Below, piece after piece: positions 6,294 through 13,542 of a stretch of 13,542 nucleotides of DNA (position 1 is its first letter; each line of letters begins with the position of its first letter). The stretch comes from an uncultured Opitutia bacterium (GTDB taxonomy: Bacteria; Verrucomicrobiota; Verrucomicrobiia; Opitutales; Opitutaceae): contig CALFZM010000203.1 of the NCBI GenBank assembly GCA_937952235.1, positions 1 to 13,542 of the forward strand, read 5' to 3'. The position numbers and the translations under genes were made by a program. The notes below the pieces were generated by a model. That model was not told the DNA's origin, searched no databases, and saw only the letters and a list, made by a program, of their open reading frames with translations.

Positions 6294-7559
6294 ATGAACC
6301 CGCCCCGCTCCCTGCTTTGCTCCGCCCTGGCCGTCGCGTCCCTGCTGCCCTTGCCCGCCGCCCCGCTCCCCGCGGGGCCGGCCGCCCGCGATTGGTCGCC
6401 GCCGCCGGGCTGGACGCAGACGCGCGGCGGCGGCGACGGCCGGGTGATCCGCGTGTCCACGCTCGCGGCACGCGGGGAGGGCTCGCTGGAGGCCGCGCTG
6501 GCCCAGGAGGGACCGCGCGTGATCGAGTTTGCCGTCGGCGGGGTCATCGACCTCGGCGGCCGGACGCTCCAGATCGCCCGGCCGGCGGTCACCGTCGCGG
6601 GCGAGACCGCGCCGTCGCCCGGCATCACGCTCATCAACGGGGGCGTGAGCGTCACCACCCACGATGTGATCGTGCGCCACATCCGGATACGTCCCGGTGC
6701 GGGCACGCGGGCCCGCAAGAGCGGCTGGGAGATCGACGGCCTTGCCACGGCCGGCGGCGCCCGCGACGTGATCGTCGACCACTGCTCGTTCAGCTGGGCG
6801 ACGGACGAAAACCTGAGCGCCTCCGGCCCGCGGTTCGAGGGCGCCTCGCCCGACGACTGGCGGCGGAACACCTCCCGCCGCGTCACCTTCAGTCACAACC
6901 TGATCGCCGAGGGGCTGAACAATTCGACGCACGCCAAGGGCCGGCACTCGAAGGGATCGCTCATCCACGACAACACCAGCGAGGTCCTGGTCTACGGCAA
7001 CCTGTACCACAGCAACGACGATCGGAATCCCTTCTTCAAGGGCGGCGCGCGCGGCGCGGTGGTGAACAACGTCATCACCAACCCCGGCCGCCGCGTGGTG
7101 CATTTCACCCTCGTGCCGGCGGAGTGGGAGGGCCACGCGTGGGAGCGCGGGGCGATGGCGATCGTGGGCAACGTCGCGCGCCAGGGCCCTTCGTCGGTGA
7201 CGCCGATGGCGTTCTTCGAGGCGTCCGGTCCGTGCGACGTGCTGCTGCGGGACAACCGGTTCCTCGACGCGAACGGCACCGAGCTGCCGTTGTCTGCCGC
7301 GCGGCGCGATCCGCAGCGGGGCCTCGTGCCGCACGCGGACAATTCCGAAGTGCGCATGATGTCGTCGGCCCCGGTGTGGCCGGCGGGGCTGAAGGCCCGG
7401 CCGGCGACCGAGGTTGAGCCCTGGGTTTTCGCGCATGCCGGTGCACGGCCCTGGGACCGCGACGCCATCGATCGCCGGCTTGTCGAGGAAGCGCGCACCG
7501 GGCGCGGAAAACTCATCGATTTCGAATCCGAGGTCGGCGGGCTGGCTGGACAACGCTGA
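6294..7559 (+). CDS. Secreted pectate lyase, polysaccharide lyase family 1 type
   Basis: The 421-residue product would cleave polygalacturonate by calcium-dependent beta-elimination outside the inner membrane. ATG at 6294 gives a signal peptide (about 1-25, MNPPRSLLCSALAVASLLPL then PAAP). Right-handed beta-helix motifs follow: GEGSLEAALAQEGPRVIEFA (61-80), TVAGETAPSPGI (100-111), and DVIVDHCSFSWATDEN (158-173) with putative Ca-binding acids D162, D171 and E172. RVTFSHN follows at 196-202. HSKGSLI (218-224) has K220 in the place of the active-site lysine. DRNPFFKGG (243-251) matches the RxPxxR active-site block with R244 kept and the second arginine replaced by K249. The C-terminus has GARPWDRDAIDRRLVEEART (383-402), typical of bacterial secreted pectate lyases. 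It is the only plus-strand gene, divergent from TBDR-A and convergent with TBDR-B. The family call is strong; the exact substrate (pectate versus methylated pectin) is inferred. Confidence 0.9.
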   Translation: MNPPRSLLCSALAVASLLPLPAAPLPAGPAARDWSPPPGWTQTRGGGDGRVIRVSTLAARGEGSLEAALAQEGPRVIEFAVGGVIDLGGRTLQIARPAVTVAGETAPSPGITLINGGVSVTTHDVIVRHIRIRPGAGTRARKSGWEIDGLATAGGARDVIVDHCSFSWATDENLSASGPRFEGASPDDWRRNTSRRVTFSHNLIAEGLNNSTHAKGRHSKGSLIHDNTSEVLVYGNLYHSNDDRNPFFKGGARGAVVNNVITNPGRRVVHFTLVPAEWEGHAWERGAMAIVGNVARQGPSSVTPMAFFEASGPCDVLLRDNRFLDANGTELPLSAARRDPQRGLVPHADNSEVRMMSSAPVWPAGLKARPATEVEPWVFAHAGARPWDRDAIDRRLVEEARTGRGKLIDFESEVGGLAGQR

Positions 7560-7583
7560 GCCGGACTCACGCAGTTAAGGTGG

Positions 7584-7605
7584 AGCCGCCTGTCCCCAGG
7601 CGGCT
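7584..7605. terminator. Perfect hairpin downstream of the pectate lyase (terminator or REP-like unit 1)
   Basis: AGCCGCCTG (7584-7592), loop TCCC, and CAGGCGGCT (7597-7605) form a perfect 9-bp stem 24 bases after the lyase stop. No T-run follows. The core AGCCGC-y-TGTCCCCA-r-GCGGCT is shared, in reverse orientation, by the larger hairpin at 7665-7700. This makes a repeat-family element as likely as a simple terminator. Confidence 0.55.
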
Positions 7606-7632
7606 GACGCGTGTTGAACCGGTCCGCAGCGG

Positions 7633-7652
7633 CTTGGCATCAAATCGCCAAG
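7633..7652. repeat. Small inverted repeat CTTGGC / GCCAAG in convergent spacer
   Basis: CTTGGC (7633-7638) and GCCAAG (7647-7652) can form a 6-bp stem over an AT-richer 8-base loop (ATCAAATC). It lies midway between the two larger hairpins and may be part of the same composite element. Confidence 0.35.
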
Positions 7653-7655
7653 GTG

Positions 7656-7669
7656 GGTTCGATCGAACC
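7656..7669. repeat. Perfect 14-bp palindrome GGTTCGATCGAACC
   Basis: The palindrome GGTTCGATCGAACC overlaps the left arm of the 16-bp hairpin at GAACC (7665-7669). The two structures are therefore mutually exclusive as RNA or cruciform. It could be a protein site or a by-product of the neighbouring repeat. Confidence 0.4.
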
Positions 7670-7700
7670 GCAGCCGCTTGGGGACAAGCGGCTGCGGTTC
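7665..7700. terminator. Perfect 16-bp hairpin beyond the TBDR-B stop (terminator or REP-like unit 2)
   Basis: GAACCGCAGCCGCTTG (7665-7680), loop GGGA, and CAAGCGGCTGCGGTTC (7685-7700) pair without mismatch. The hairpin starts 15 bases past the TBDR-B stop on the minus strand. There is no T-run in either direction. It is the strongest inverted repeat in the window and is related in reverse orientation to the hairpin at 7584-7605. The pair probably acts as a bidirectional barrier between convergent genes, or is a mobile palindromic repeat. Confidence 0.65.
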
Positions 7701-7715
7701 TGCTGAATCGTTGCG

Positions 7716-10697
7716 CTACCAGCGCCCGCGGATGCCCACCGTCCACGACGCGCCGTACCGATTGAAGGCGCGGAGCAAGCCGGGGTTGTTGGAATAGGTC
7801 CGGATGGGCTCGTTGAGGATGTTGCGACCGCTGACGGTGAGCTCGTAGGTCTGGTTGAACCGATAACCGCCGCTGAAATCGAACATCAGCCGCTCGTACT
7901 GCCAGAGTTCCTCGGCCGCCGTGGCGGAATTGAACCGGGAAGCCTGCCAGGTGCAGCGCAACTGCGCGTTGAACTTGTGATTGCCGTAGCGGATGCCGCC
8001 GTTGGCCGCCTTCGGCACATGGTTTTCGAGGCGCTCGCTCGCGGCGGTGCGCGTGAGCGAGCCGAAGACACTGAAGCCGCGCCAGGCTCGCGGCAGGAAG
8101 ACGAGCTGCTGGCTGTATTCGATCTCGATGCCGTCGAGGTTGATCGTGCCGGGGGCGTTGGACGGACGCAGGAACGTGAAGCTGCTGTACTCCGGATCGT
8201 CGGCGTAGCCGGCCTCCGCGGCCGAGATCTGCTGCGTGCCGGCGCCCATGTTGTCCACGGAGAGCCGGAAGCCCGACACGCTCAGGGTGCCCGCCGGCTC
8301 CAGGTAGTACTGCACGCTCGCGAAGTATTTGTCCGAGGTCTCCGGCTTCAGGTCGGGATTGGGCACGCGGATCGTCTGGTTGGTCTCGTCGATCGTGATC
8401 ACGCCCGCGACATTGCCGTAGCTCGGGCGGCTGATCGACTGGCTGGCCGCGAACTGCAGGTGCAGGCTGCGCGTCAGCGCATATTTCGCGCCACCGCTGA
8501 AGAACGTGTTCTTGTAGCTGCCCTCCCGCTCCTCCCGCTGACCGTAGCGGTACTGGTAATCGACGAACGGAATCGTGTTGGCCGTGAAGCCGGCGGCGCG
8601 CACTTCCGCGGGCGGCACCAGGTCGATGGTCTTCCCGTAGGTCGTGGTCTCCTCGAAGCGCACGCCCAGGTTGAACCGCAGCGCGCCCCAGCGGGTGTTG
8701 GTCTCGAGGTACGCCGCGTCGATCTGCTCCTTCACCGAGCGCGAGCTGTAGTTCTCGTTGATGTGATTGTTGATCAGGTTCGGCGTGAAGTGCGAGGGGT
8801 TGGCCTTGAAGAGGTCGAACGTCGCGTACGGGTCCGTCATCGGAATGCCGAGCCGCACGATATTGCCGCCCGTGCGCGGATCGTACTCGAGGTGGGTGGT
8901 GGTCGGCAGGATGGTCGTGGGCGCCACCATCGAGCCGGCGGCGCCGACATACGTGTACTGCAACGCGCCATTCTTCTCGAGATCGTAGACGGAGAGCTTG
9001 GTCTTTGCGCCCGCCATGAACTGCACCGGAAGTCCGGCGATTTCGTAGGTCTTCTTTGCGTCGGCATACGCGACCCACACCTGGTGGCGCGCGGACTGCG
9101 GCGTGGCCGCGACGTTGTTCGTGAAGGCGTCCGTGCGGTTGTAGTTGGCGACGTCGCTCCACGACGGGCCGGAGGTCTGCGTGAGCATCCAGTCGGTGCT
9201 GGTCGGGCTGCTGCGCACCGCCGTGTAGCCGATGCGCGACAGCCGGTGCGTGACCGCCTGGAAATAACCTTCGGTCATCTGCTCGTAGGCCGTGCGGCTG
9301 CGCGAATAGCCGCCGCCGAGCGTCACGTTCAGGTCGCCGTGCTTGTATTCGAACTTCGGCACGAAGCTGACCGTGGTGTTCACCTTGTTGCGCCGGCTGG
9401 TCGTGTACTGCACGCGGGTGTTGGCGTTGGCCGTGGGCAGCGCGGTGAACGCCGCCACGGTCGAGTCGGGCGTCACCTGCGCGGCATTGACGAAGAACGC
9501 GACCTGCCGGTTGTTCGTGCCGTCGTCGAAGTTGGAACCGGCGGTCCGCAGCGAAAGCGACATCCGCTCGTTGATCTTGTAGTCCGTGTTGAGCGTGAAC
9601 GACGCGCGGTTGGAAAGCTTCGGCGCATCGCGGAACGCCATCTGCGTGACCACCGGGCCGCGCCCCGCGGGATAGCCGTAGGTGACGGTGACGCCCGCCT
9701 GCTCCGTGCCGACGGTGTTGCCGGAGAGGCTGAGGTTGATGCCGAAGCGGCCGCCGAACGCCTCACCATAGGAGAACACGAACCCGGGACGGATCTTGTA
9801 GGTGGACTTGTCATACGGCCCGGGGGTCTTTTCCAGCGACCAGGAGTATTCGTTGCCGGTGAGCGCGAGCTGCGCGGTGATCTCGCGGCGCTTGCGATCG
9901 AAGGCGGACCGGCTCCGGAGGTTGATCCGCCCGGCGGGCGCGTCGGCGTCCATGCTCGCGGTCGTCGTCTTGCTCAGCTCGATCGCCTCGATGCCGTTGA
10001 TCGAGGCCTGCTCGAACTCGAATTGGCGCGAGTTGCCACCGAAACTGGCGGACGGCGCGCTGGCCATCGACATGCCGTCGATGCTCACGCCCGCATAGAC
10101 GGGGCTAAGCCCGCCGATGCGGGCCGTGCGCGCGTCGGAGTCGACGTAGTCCATCACCACGCCCGGCATGTACTTGATGAACTCGCCAATGTTGCCACCC
10201 GTGACGTCGCCGAAATTGTCCGAGGCGACGACGCTCTTCATGTTGATCGCGGCCCGCTGCTCCATGATCGCCTTGGCGTTGCCCTCGCGTTCGCTCGAGA
10301 CCACGAACTGCGCGAGCTGCACCGCGGCCTGGCCCGCGCCGGCTCGTGCGCCGGGCTGGAAGACGGCGCCTTTGAGCTCGAAGTCGCGGGTGGCGGTCTG
10401 GCCGGCGGCGACCTGGAGCCGGGCGACCTCACGCTCGTAGCCTGTGTACGTGACGGAGAGCGTGACCTCGCCCGGCGGCACGCCCGTGAGGGTGTAGGTG
10501 CCGTCATCGCGCGAATAGGCGACGAGGTTGGTGCCCTCGATCTGGATCTCGGCGTTGCGCACGTACTCGCCGGTGGCGGGGTTGAAGATTCGACCGGAGA
10601 TGCCGCCGGCGCCCGACGGCTGCGCCGCGCCCAGGTGAGGTTTGAACGTGCAGACGGCGGCGAAGGTGAGGAGGAGCAGCAGCAGGTTTTTCTTCAT
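7716..10697 (-). CDS. TonB-dependent receptor with carboxypeptidase-regulatory-like domain (TBDR-B)
   Basis: This is a 993-residue outer-membrane receptor of the same architecture as TBDR-A. ATG at 10697 gives MKKNLLLLLLTFAAVCTFKP followed by HLGAA, a clear signal peptide; GGA lies six bases before it (GGAAACCCGATG). An in-frame extension upstream has no signal character. Domains in order: CarboxypepD_reg-like (about 32-109, GGISGRIFNPATGEYV onward), a linker rich in Gly/Ala, a candidate TonB box LAQFVVS (about 128-134), and the plug (about 150-265). The plug contains IELSKTTTASMDADAPAGRI then NLRSRSAFDR, again TIGR01782-like. The beta-barrel runs to a terminal Trp (GIRGRW). The sequence is clearly diverged from TBDR-A, so this is not a recent duplicate. 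It is convergent with the pectate lyase and downstream of TBDR-C by 139 bases. The substrate is unknown; an oligosaccharide is the family-based guess. Confidence 0.92.
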   Translation of the reverse strand: MKKNLLLLLLTFAAVCTFKPHLGAAQPSGAGGISGRIFNPATGEYVRNAEIQIEGTNLVAYSRDDGTYTLTGVPPGEVTLSVTYTGYEREVARLQVAAGQTATRDFELKGAVFQPGARAGAGQAAVQLAQFVVSSEREGNAKAIMEQRAAINMKSVVASDNFGDVTGGNIGEFIKYMPGVVMDYVDSDARTARIGGLSPVYAGVSIDGMSMASAPSASFGGNSRQFEFEQASINGIEAIELSKTTTASMDADAPAGRINLRSRSAFDRKRREITAQLALTGNEYSWSLEKTPGPYDKSTYKIRPGFVFSYGEAFGGRFGINLSLSGNTVGTEQAGVTVTYGYPAGRGPVVTQMAFRDAPKLSNRASFTLNTDYKINERMSLSLRTAGSNFDDGTNNRQVAFFVNAAQVTPDSTVAAFTALPTANANTRVQYTTSRRNKVNTTVSFVPKFEYKHGDLNVTLGGGYSRSRTAYEQMTEGYFQAVTHRLSRIGYTAVRSSPTSTDWMLTQTSGPSWSDVANYNRTDAFTNNVAATPQSARHQVWVAYADAKKTYEIAGLPVQFMAGAKTKLSVYDLEKNGALQYTYVGAAGSMVAPTTILPTTTHLEYDPRTGGNIVRLGIPMTDPYATFDLFKANPSHFTPNLINNHINENYSSRSVKEQIDAAYLETNTRWGALRFNLGVRFEETTTYGKTIDLVPPAEVRAAGFTANTIPFVDYQYRYGQREEREGSYKNTFFSGGAKYALTRSLHLQFAASQSISRPSYGNVAGVITIDETNQTIRVPNPDLKPETSDKYFASVQYYLEPAGTLSVSGFRLSVDNMGAGTQQISAAEAGYADDPEYSSFTFLRPSNAPGTINLDGIEIEYSQQLVFLPRAWRGFSVFGSLTRTAASERLENHVPKAANGGIRYGNHKFNAQLRCTWQASRFNSATAAEELWQYERLMFDFSGGYRFNQTYELTVSGRNILNEPIRTYSNNPGLLRAFNRYGASWTVGIRGRW

Positions 10698-10768
10698 CGG
10701 GTTTCCAGGTGGGTGGGTCAGGGTTTGTCTGCGACGAGCGCCGCTGGGAGCGTCGCGCAGGAGCACGG

Positions 10769-10834
10769 CGATTCCCCGCGCAGCGATCGCGGCTCGCGAT
10801 CGCGCGGCGAGAACTCCCTCGTGGGGGAGAATCG
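10769..10834. repeat. Nested inverted repeats in the TBDR-C/TBDR-B spacer, possible terminator
   Basis: Between the TBDR-C stop and the TBDR-B start, GCGATCGCG (10783-10791) and CGCGATCGC (10795-10803) form a perfect 9-bp stem with loop GCT, made of two GCGATCGC palindromes. Alternative outer pairings CCGCGC (10776-10781) with GCGCGG (10802-10807), and CGATT (10769-10773) with AATCG (10830-10834), could extend it. A smaller CTCCC/GGGAG stem lies at 10814-10829. No T-run follows on the minus strand. The whole 139-base spacer (10698-10836) holds no visible gene. It may end or attenuate transcription after TBDR-C. Confidence 0.4.
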
Positions 10835-10836
10835 AA

Positions 10837-13542
10837 TCAGAAATTCAACGTCGCCGACAACGAATACTTCCGCGGCGTCTGGTAGCGGAACGTATTCGGC
10901 ACGTCGCCGCCCGCCGCGGCGTTGCTCGTGTAGGCGATGTAAACGACGTCGCTCTCATCGAGCAGGTTGGAGACATTGAGCTGGAGCCGCGCGCGTACCT
11001 TGCGGAAGCGCAGCTCGTAGCTCGAATGGGCGGACACCAGCGTGTACGGGTTGGCGTAGAGGTAGTTGAAGGGCTGGTTGGCGCGGTTTCCGACCACCTG
11101 CTTTCCGCGGTAGTTGGCGCCGCCGCCGACAGAAAGACCCTTCAGTCGCCCTTCGCGGAAGGAATACGTCGTGTAGATGTTGCCGATCTTCTCGACCGTG
11201 TTGTTGAGCGTGCGGCCCTCGGTGTAGCCGGAGATGATGCGGTTGATGTCGTTGATGTTGGTCGCGATCCGGGCGGCGTTGGGCAGGGCGGGATTGGCGG
11301 CGCCGGCCTGCCAGGTCGCCAGGTGCGTCGCCGCATAGGCCCGCAGGCCCGGGCCGATGTCGGCCTGCTCCGTCTTCGGCAGCGAATAGTTCAGCATCAG
11401 CCGCCAGGACCGCGTGAGGTTGGCCGTGAGGTCGATCTCGTATCCCTTGCCCTTGTACGTCTCGAGGTCGCGGTAGGCCAGGATCTGATTCTCGGGCCGC
11501 CCGAGGTCGTTCCAGATTTCATTGATGTCGGCCATCGCGTCGCCCGTGCGGGCGCGGTCGATCTGCTTCATCTGGTAGTAGCCGATGGTGCCGGCCAGCT
11601 TCCCGCCGAAGAACTCGAGCTTGAGGCCGACGTCGATGCCGTCGTTCGAGGCGGGCGGGATGGTGGAGCCGTCCATCTGCGAGGCGCCGCTGCCGGGGGC
11701 GTTGAACGACTCCGAATAGTTTGCGTACGCGCCGAGCCAGGGGACGGGGAAATAGACCAGGCCGGCGGACGAGGTGCCGACACTGATCTTGCTCACGTCG
11801 AGGGTGCCCGGCCCGGCCGTCGCGCCGAGGATCGAGGTGCCATCGGGATTGCCGGCGACGCGCCGCTGCTGCTTCCGGTCGTGCGTGTCGTAGCGGTAGC
11901 CGAGGAGCACGGAAAGCTTGCCGTTGAACAGCGAGGAAGCGGACGCGAGCTGGTTGTACTGGAGCGACTGGTCTTCGTCGGACGTGTTGGTCTCGACGAA
12001 GCTGACCTGGTAGCCGTTGCTCGAGAACGTTCCGACCCAGGCGGCGGGGTTGCGGGGCGCGTCCCAGTACTGGCGGATCCGGATGAGGTTGGTGGCGGCC
12101 TGGCTGTTGACGTTGCCGGGATTGTTCACGCGACCTGCGGTCCAGGTGACCGGCGAGTAGGAATCGTGCCGGATGCCGGAGGAGAGGCTGAGGCTCTGCC
12201 GCAGCCAGCGGAGCTGCTTCTTGTACGCGAGCGAGAGGCGCCAGTCCGAAAGCGTGTTTTCCTGCAGCGTCTTCTGCGGCTGGACGTCGGCGAACGCCTT
12301 GCCGAAGTTCGGGTTGGGCTGGCCGTTGGGCAGCTGCGTGTTGACGTCGATCCGATGCTGGTCCCAGACGCGGAAGTTGCCCAGCCGGCTCTGGTCCTGG
12401 TGGTTGAACGCCGCCTGGGCGATGATGCCGGCGGGGAAGCGGTGCTCGAGGTAGAAGGTCCAGCTGTGGTAGTTGGTATCTCCATACGCGTCGGGCGGCT
12501 GGAGGCTGAACTCTCGGCTCGGGATCGAGGGAAAGCGGGCAACCGCGGGGCGCCCTTCAGGCAGAATGCGCAGGCCGGTGCCGGTGCTTTGGAACGAGCC
12601 ACGCCAGTTGACGATGCCGAGCGCGGGCTGGCTCGGATCGAGCACCAGGTAGTCGTCGGCCACCGCCGAATTGAATCGGGCCACGCCCGTGCCGGCGGTC
12701 GAGGGGGCGGTGATGCCGTTGTAGCTCGTGGTGCGATTCCAGTTGGAGCTCTGGTCGGCAAAACTCTGCGCGAACGAGAAGCGCCGGTAGTTGCCCTGCT
12801 CGTATTCGCCCCGGACCTGCGTTTCCTTGGCCAGCTTGAACGTGGCCGCGACGTGCGTGCCATAACGGAACGGTTCGTCGTAGTCGCGCCAGCCCTTGAG
12901 TTTGTCCACCAGGGCGTTCACCCGCACCGCGAAACGGCTGCCCACGGGAATGTTGTAGTCGAAGGTGGCGCGGTATCCGCCATCGCTATCCGTGCGGAAC
13001 TGCACGGTGCGGCGCGGAACCCAGAGCGCCTGCTTGGTGAACGTGGTGTTGATGCCGCCGGGATTGCCGTCGCCGAAAAGGATGGAGTTGGGGCCGCGGG
13101 CGAACTCGAGCCGCTCCGTGTTGTAGTTGTCGCTCGAGACGTACCAGCGGAAGTAATTCCGGCTGGGGAAGCTGTTGCCGACGCCGCGGATGTTCGTGTT
13201 GTAGTCGCCCGTCGTGGCGGTCTCGCCCACCGGGATGGAGTTGGGCGCCCACTCGGCGGCGGACCCGAAGCTGGTGGCGCCGATGTCCTCGAGGAACTCG
13301 GCGGTGAGGACGGTGATGGCGGACGGCGTCTCCTTGAGCAGGGTGTCGACGCGGCCGCCGGCGAGGGCGCTGGAGGCCGTGTAGCCGACGTCGCGGTCGG
13401 TGCTGACTTCGAAGGCCGCGAGAGTGATCGTCTTGTCGTCGGCGGTGGGCGCGGCGGGTGCGGGTGACACGCTCTGGGCGAGCGCGAGGGTGGACGAAAA
13501 CAGGAGCGCGAACGGCACGGAGCCGCTCGCGGCGCGTCGAAG
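10837..13542 (-). CDS. TonB-dependent siderophore-receptor-like protein (TBDR-C), N-terminus cut by window edge
   Basis: At least 901 codons are visible. A GTG at 13518 could start it, but the frame is open to the window edge and the upstream residues LRRAASGS read as the basic start of the signal peptide that continues PFALLFSSTLALAQ. The true start is therefore probably outside. Counting from the GTG, a TonB-box-like TITLAAFEVS lies at 30-39. The plug follows, with KETPSAITVLTAEFLEDIGA (62-81), IRGVGN (110-115), and ERLEFARGPNSILFGDGNPG (135-154) then GINTTFTKQA. This is the ER-x-E-x-x-RGPNS-x-L-x-G-x-G-NPGG signature of siderophore/FhuE-type receptors. The barrel ends YSLSATLNF with terminal Phe. 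It lacks the carboxypeptidase-regulatory domain of the other two receptors. In Verrucomicrobiota such receptors are very numerous, so iron transport should not be assumed; sugars or other ligands are possible. Confidence 0.9.
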   Translation of the reverse strand, partial: LRRAASGSVPFALLFSSTLALAQSVSPAPAAPTADDKTITLAAFEVSTDRDVGYTASSALAGGRVDTLLKETPSAITVLTAEFLEDIGATSFGSAAEWAPNSIPVGETATTGDYNTNIRGVGNSFPSRNYFRWYVSSDNYNTERLEFARGPNSILFGDGNPGGINTTFTKQALWVPRRTVQFRTDSDGGYRATFDYNIPVGSRFAVRVNALVDKLKGWRDYDEPFRYGTHVAATFKLAKETQVRGEYEQGNYRRFSFAQSFADQSSNWNRTTSYNGITAPSTAGTGVARFNSAVADDYLVLDPSQPALGIVNWRGSFQSTGTGLRILPEGRPAVARFPSIPSREFSLQPPDAYGDTNYHSWTFYLEHRFPAGIIAQAAFNHQDQSRLGNFRVWDQHRIDVNTQLPNGQPNPNFGKAFADVQPQKTLQENTLSDWRLSLAYKKQLRWLRQSLSLSSGIRHDSYSPVTWTAGRVNNPGNVNSQAATNLIRIRQYWDAPRNPAAWVGTFSSNGYQVSFVETNTSDEDQSLQYNQLASASSLFNGKLSVLLGYRYDTHDRKQQRRVAGNPDGTSILGATAGPGTLDVSKISVGTSSAGLVYFPVPWLGAYANYSESFNAPGSGASQMDGSTIPPASNDGIDVGLKLEFFGGKLAGTIGYYQMKQIDRARTGDAMADINEIWNDLGRPENQILAYRDLETYKGKGYEIDLTANLTRSWRLMLNYSLPKTEQADIGPGLRAYAATHLATWQAGAANPALPNAARIATNINDINRIISGYTEGRTLNNTVEKIGNIYTTYSFREGRLKGLSVGGGANYRGKQVVGNRANQPFNYLYANPYTLVSAHSSYELRFRKVRARLQLNVSNLLDESDVVYIAYTSNAAAGGDVPNTFRYQTPRKYSLSATLNF

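Noticed and set aside
2906..7417. 1503-codon plus-strand open frame
   Set aside because: It is in register with the minus-strand TBDR-A and then runs out of frame across the pectate lyase gene. It is an antisense shadow of GC-biased codons with no signal peptide, domain or plausible start context.
6243..7553. 436-codon minus-strand open frame opposite the pectate lyase
   Set aside because: It is in register with the plus-strand lyase, which has a signal peptide and full PL1 motifs; the antisense translation has none.
7977..10979. 1000-codon plus-strand open frame opposite TBDR-B
   Set aside because: It is in register with TBDR-B on the minus strand; the receptor has a signal peptide, plug and barrel, whereas this frame has only biased composition.
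10642..13467. 941-codon plus-strand open frame opposite TBDR-C
   Set aside because: It is in register with TBDR-C; it ends exactly where a sense TCA serine codon occurs in that gene (13465-13467), showing that it is a codon-use artefact.
10837..13542. Calling TBDR-C a specific iron-siderophore receptor with a gene name
   Set aside because: The plug signature is class-level only, no siderophore or iron genes are nearby, and related receptors in this phylum are too many to infer a ligand.

Overview
The window is GC-rich bacterial DNA with G/C-ending codon use. It most likely comes from a Verrucomicrobiota member, probably Opitutaceae. That placement is inferred from three features: large SusD-less TonB-dependent receptors with N-terminal carboxypeptidase-regulatory-like domains, a Tat-exported Gfo/Idh/MocA oxidoreductase beside a secreted ThuA-like protein, and a PL1 pectate lyase. 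No marker gene in the window confirms it. I see no rRNA, tRNA, CRISPR array, transposase or integrase.

Layout, right to left, because six of the seven genes lie on the minus strand: TBDR-C, a siderophore-receptor-like TonB-dependent receptor (10837 to beyond 13542, N-terminus outside the window). A 139-base spacer with nested inverted repeats. TBDR-B, a receptor with a carboxypeptidase-regulatory-like domain (7716-10697). A 156-base convergent spacer carrying two related perfect hairpins and further palindromes. A plus-strand secreted PL1-type pectate lyase (6294-7559). A 196-base divergent promoter region. TBDR-A, a second receptor of the same architecture as TBDR-B (3080-6097). A 188-base spacer with palindromes. 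A tight three-gene run: Tat-exported Gfo/Idh/MocA oxidoreductase (1542-2891), PlsC-like acyltransferase (252-1535) and a ThuA-like secreted protein (1-255, C-terminus outside the window). The last two overlap as ATGA.

Working model (inference): the pectate lyase is exported and cuts pectic polysaccharide. The divergently transcribed TBDR-A, and perhaps TBDR-B, import the oligosaccharides through the outer membrane using TonB energy, without a SusD partner in this window. The oxidoreductase and ThuA-like protein may modify sugars or sugar acids in the periplasm. The acyltransferase between them is the least expected member. TBDR-C belongs to a different receptor class, closer to siderophore receptors, and may have a separate job.

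Several very long plus-strand open frames are in-register shadows of the minus-strand genes and are not annotated.
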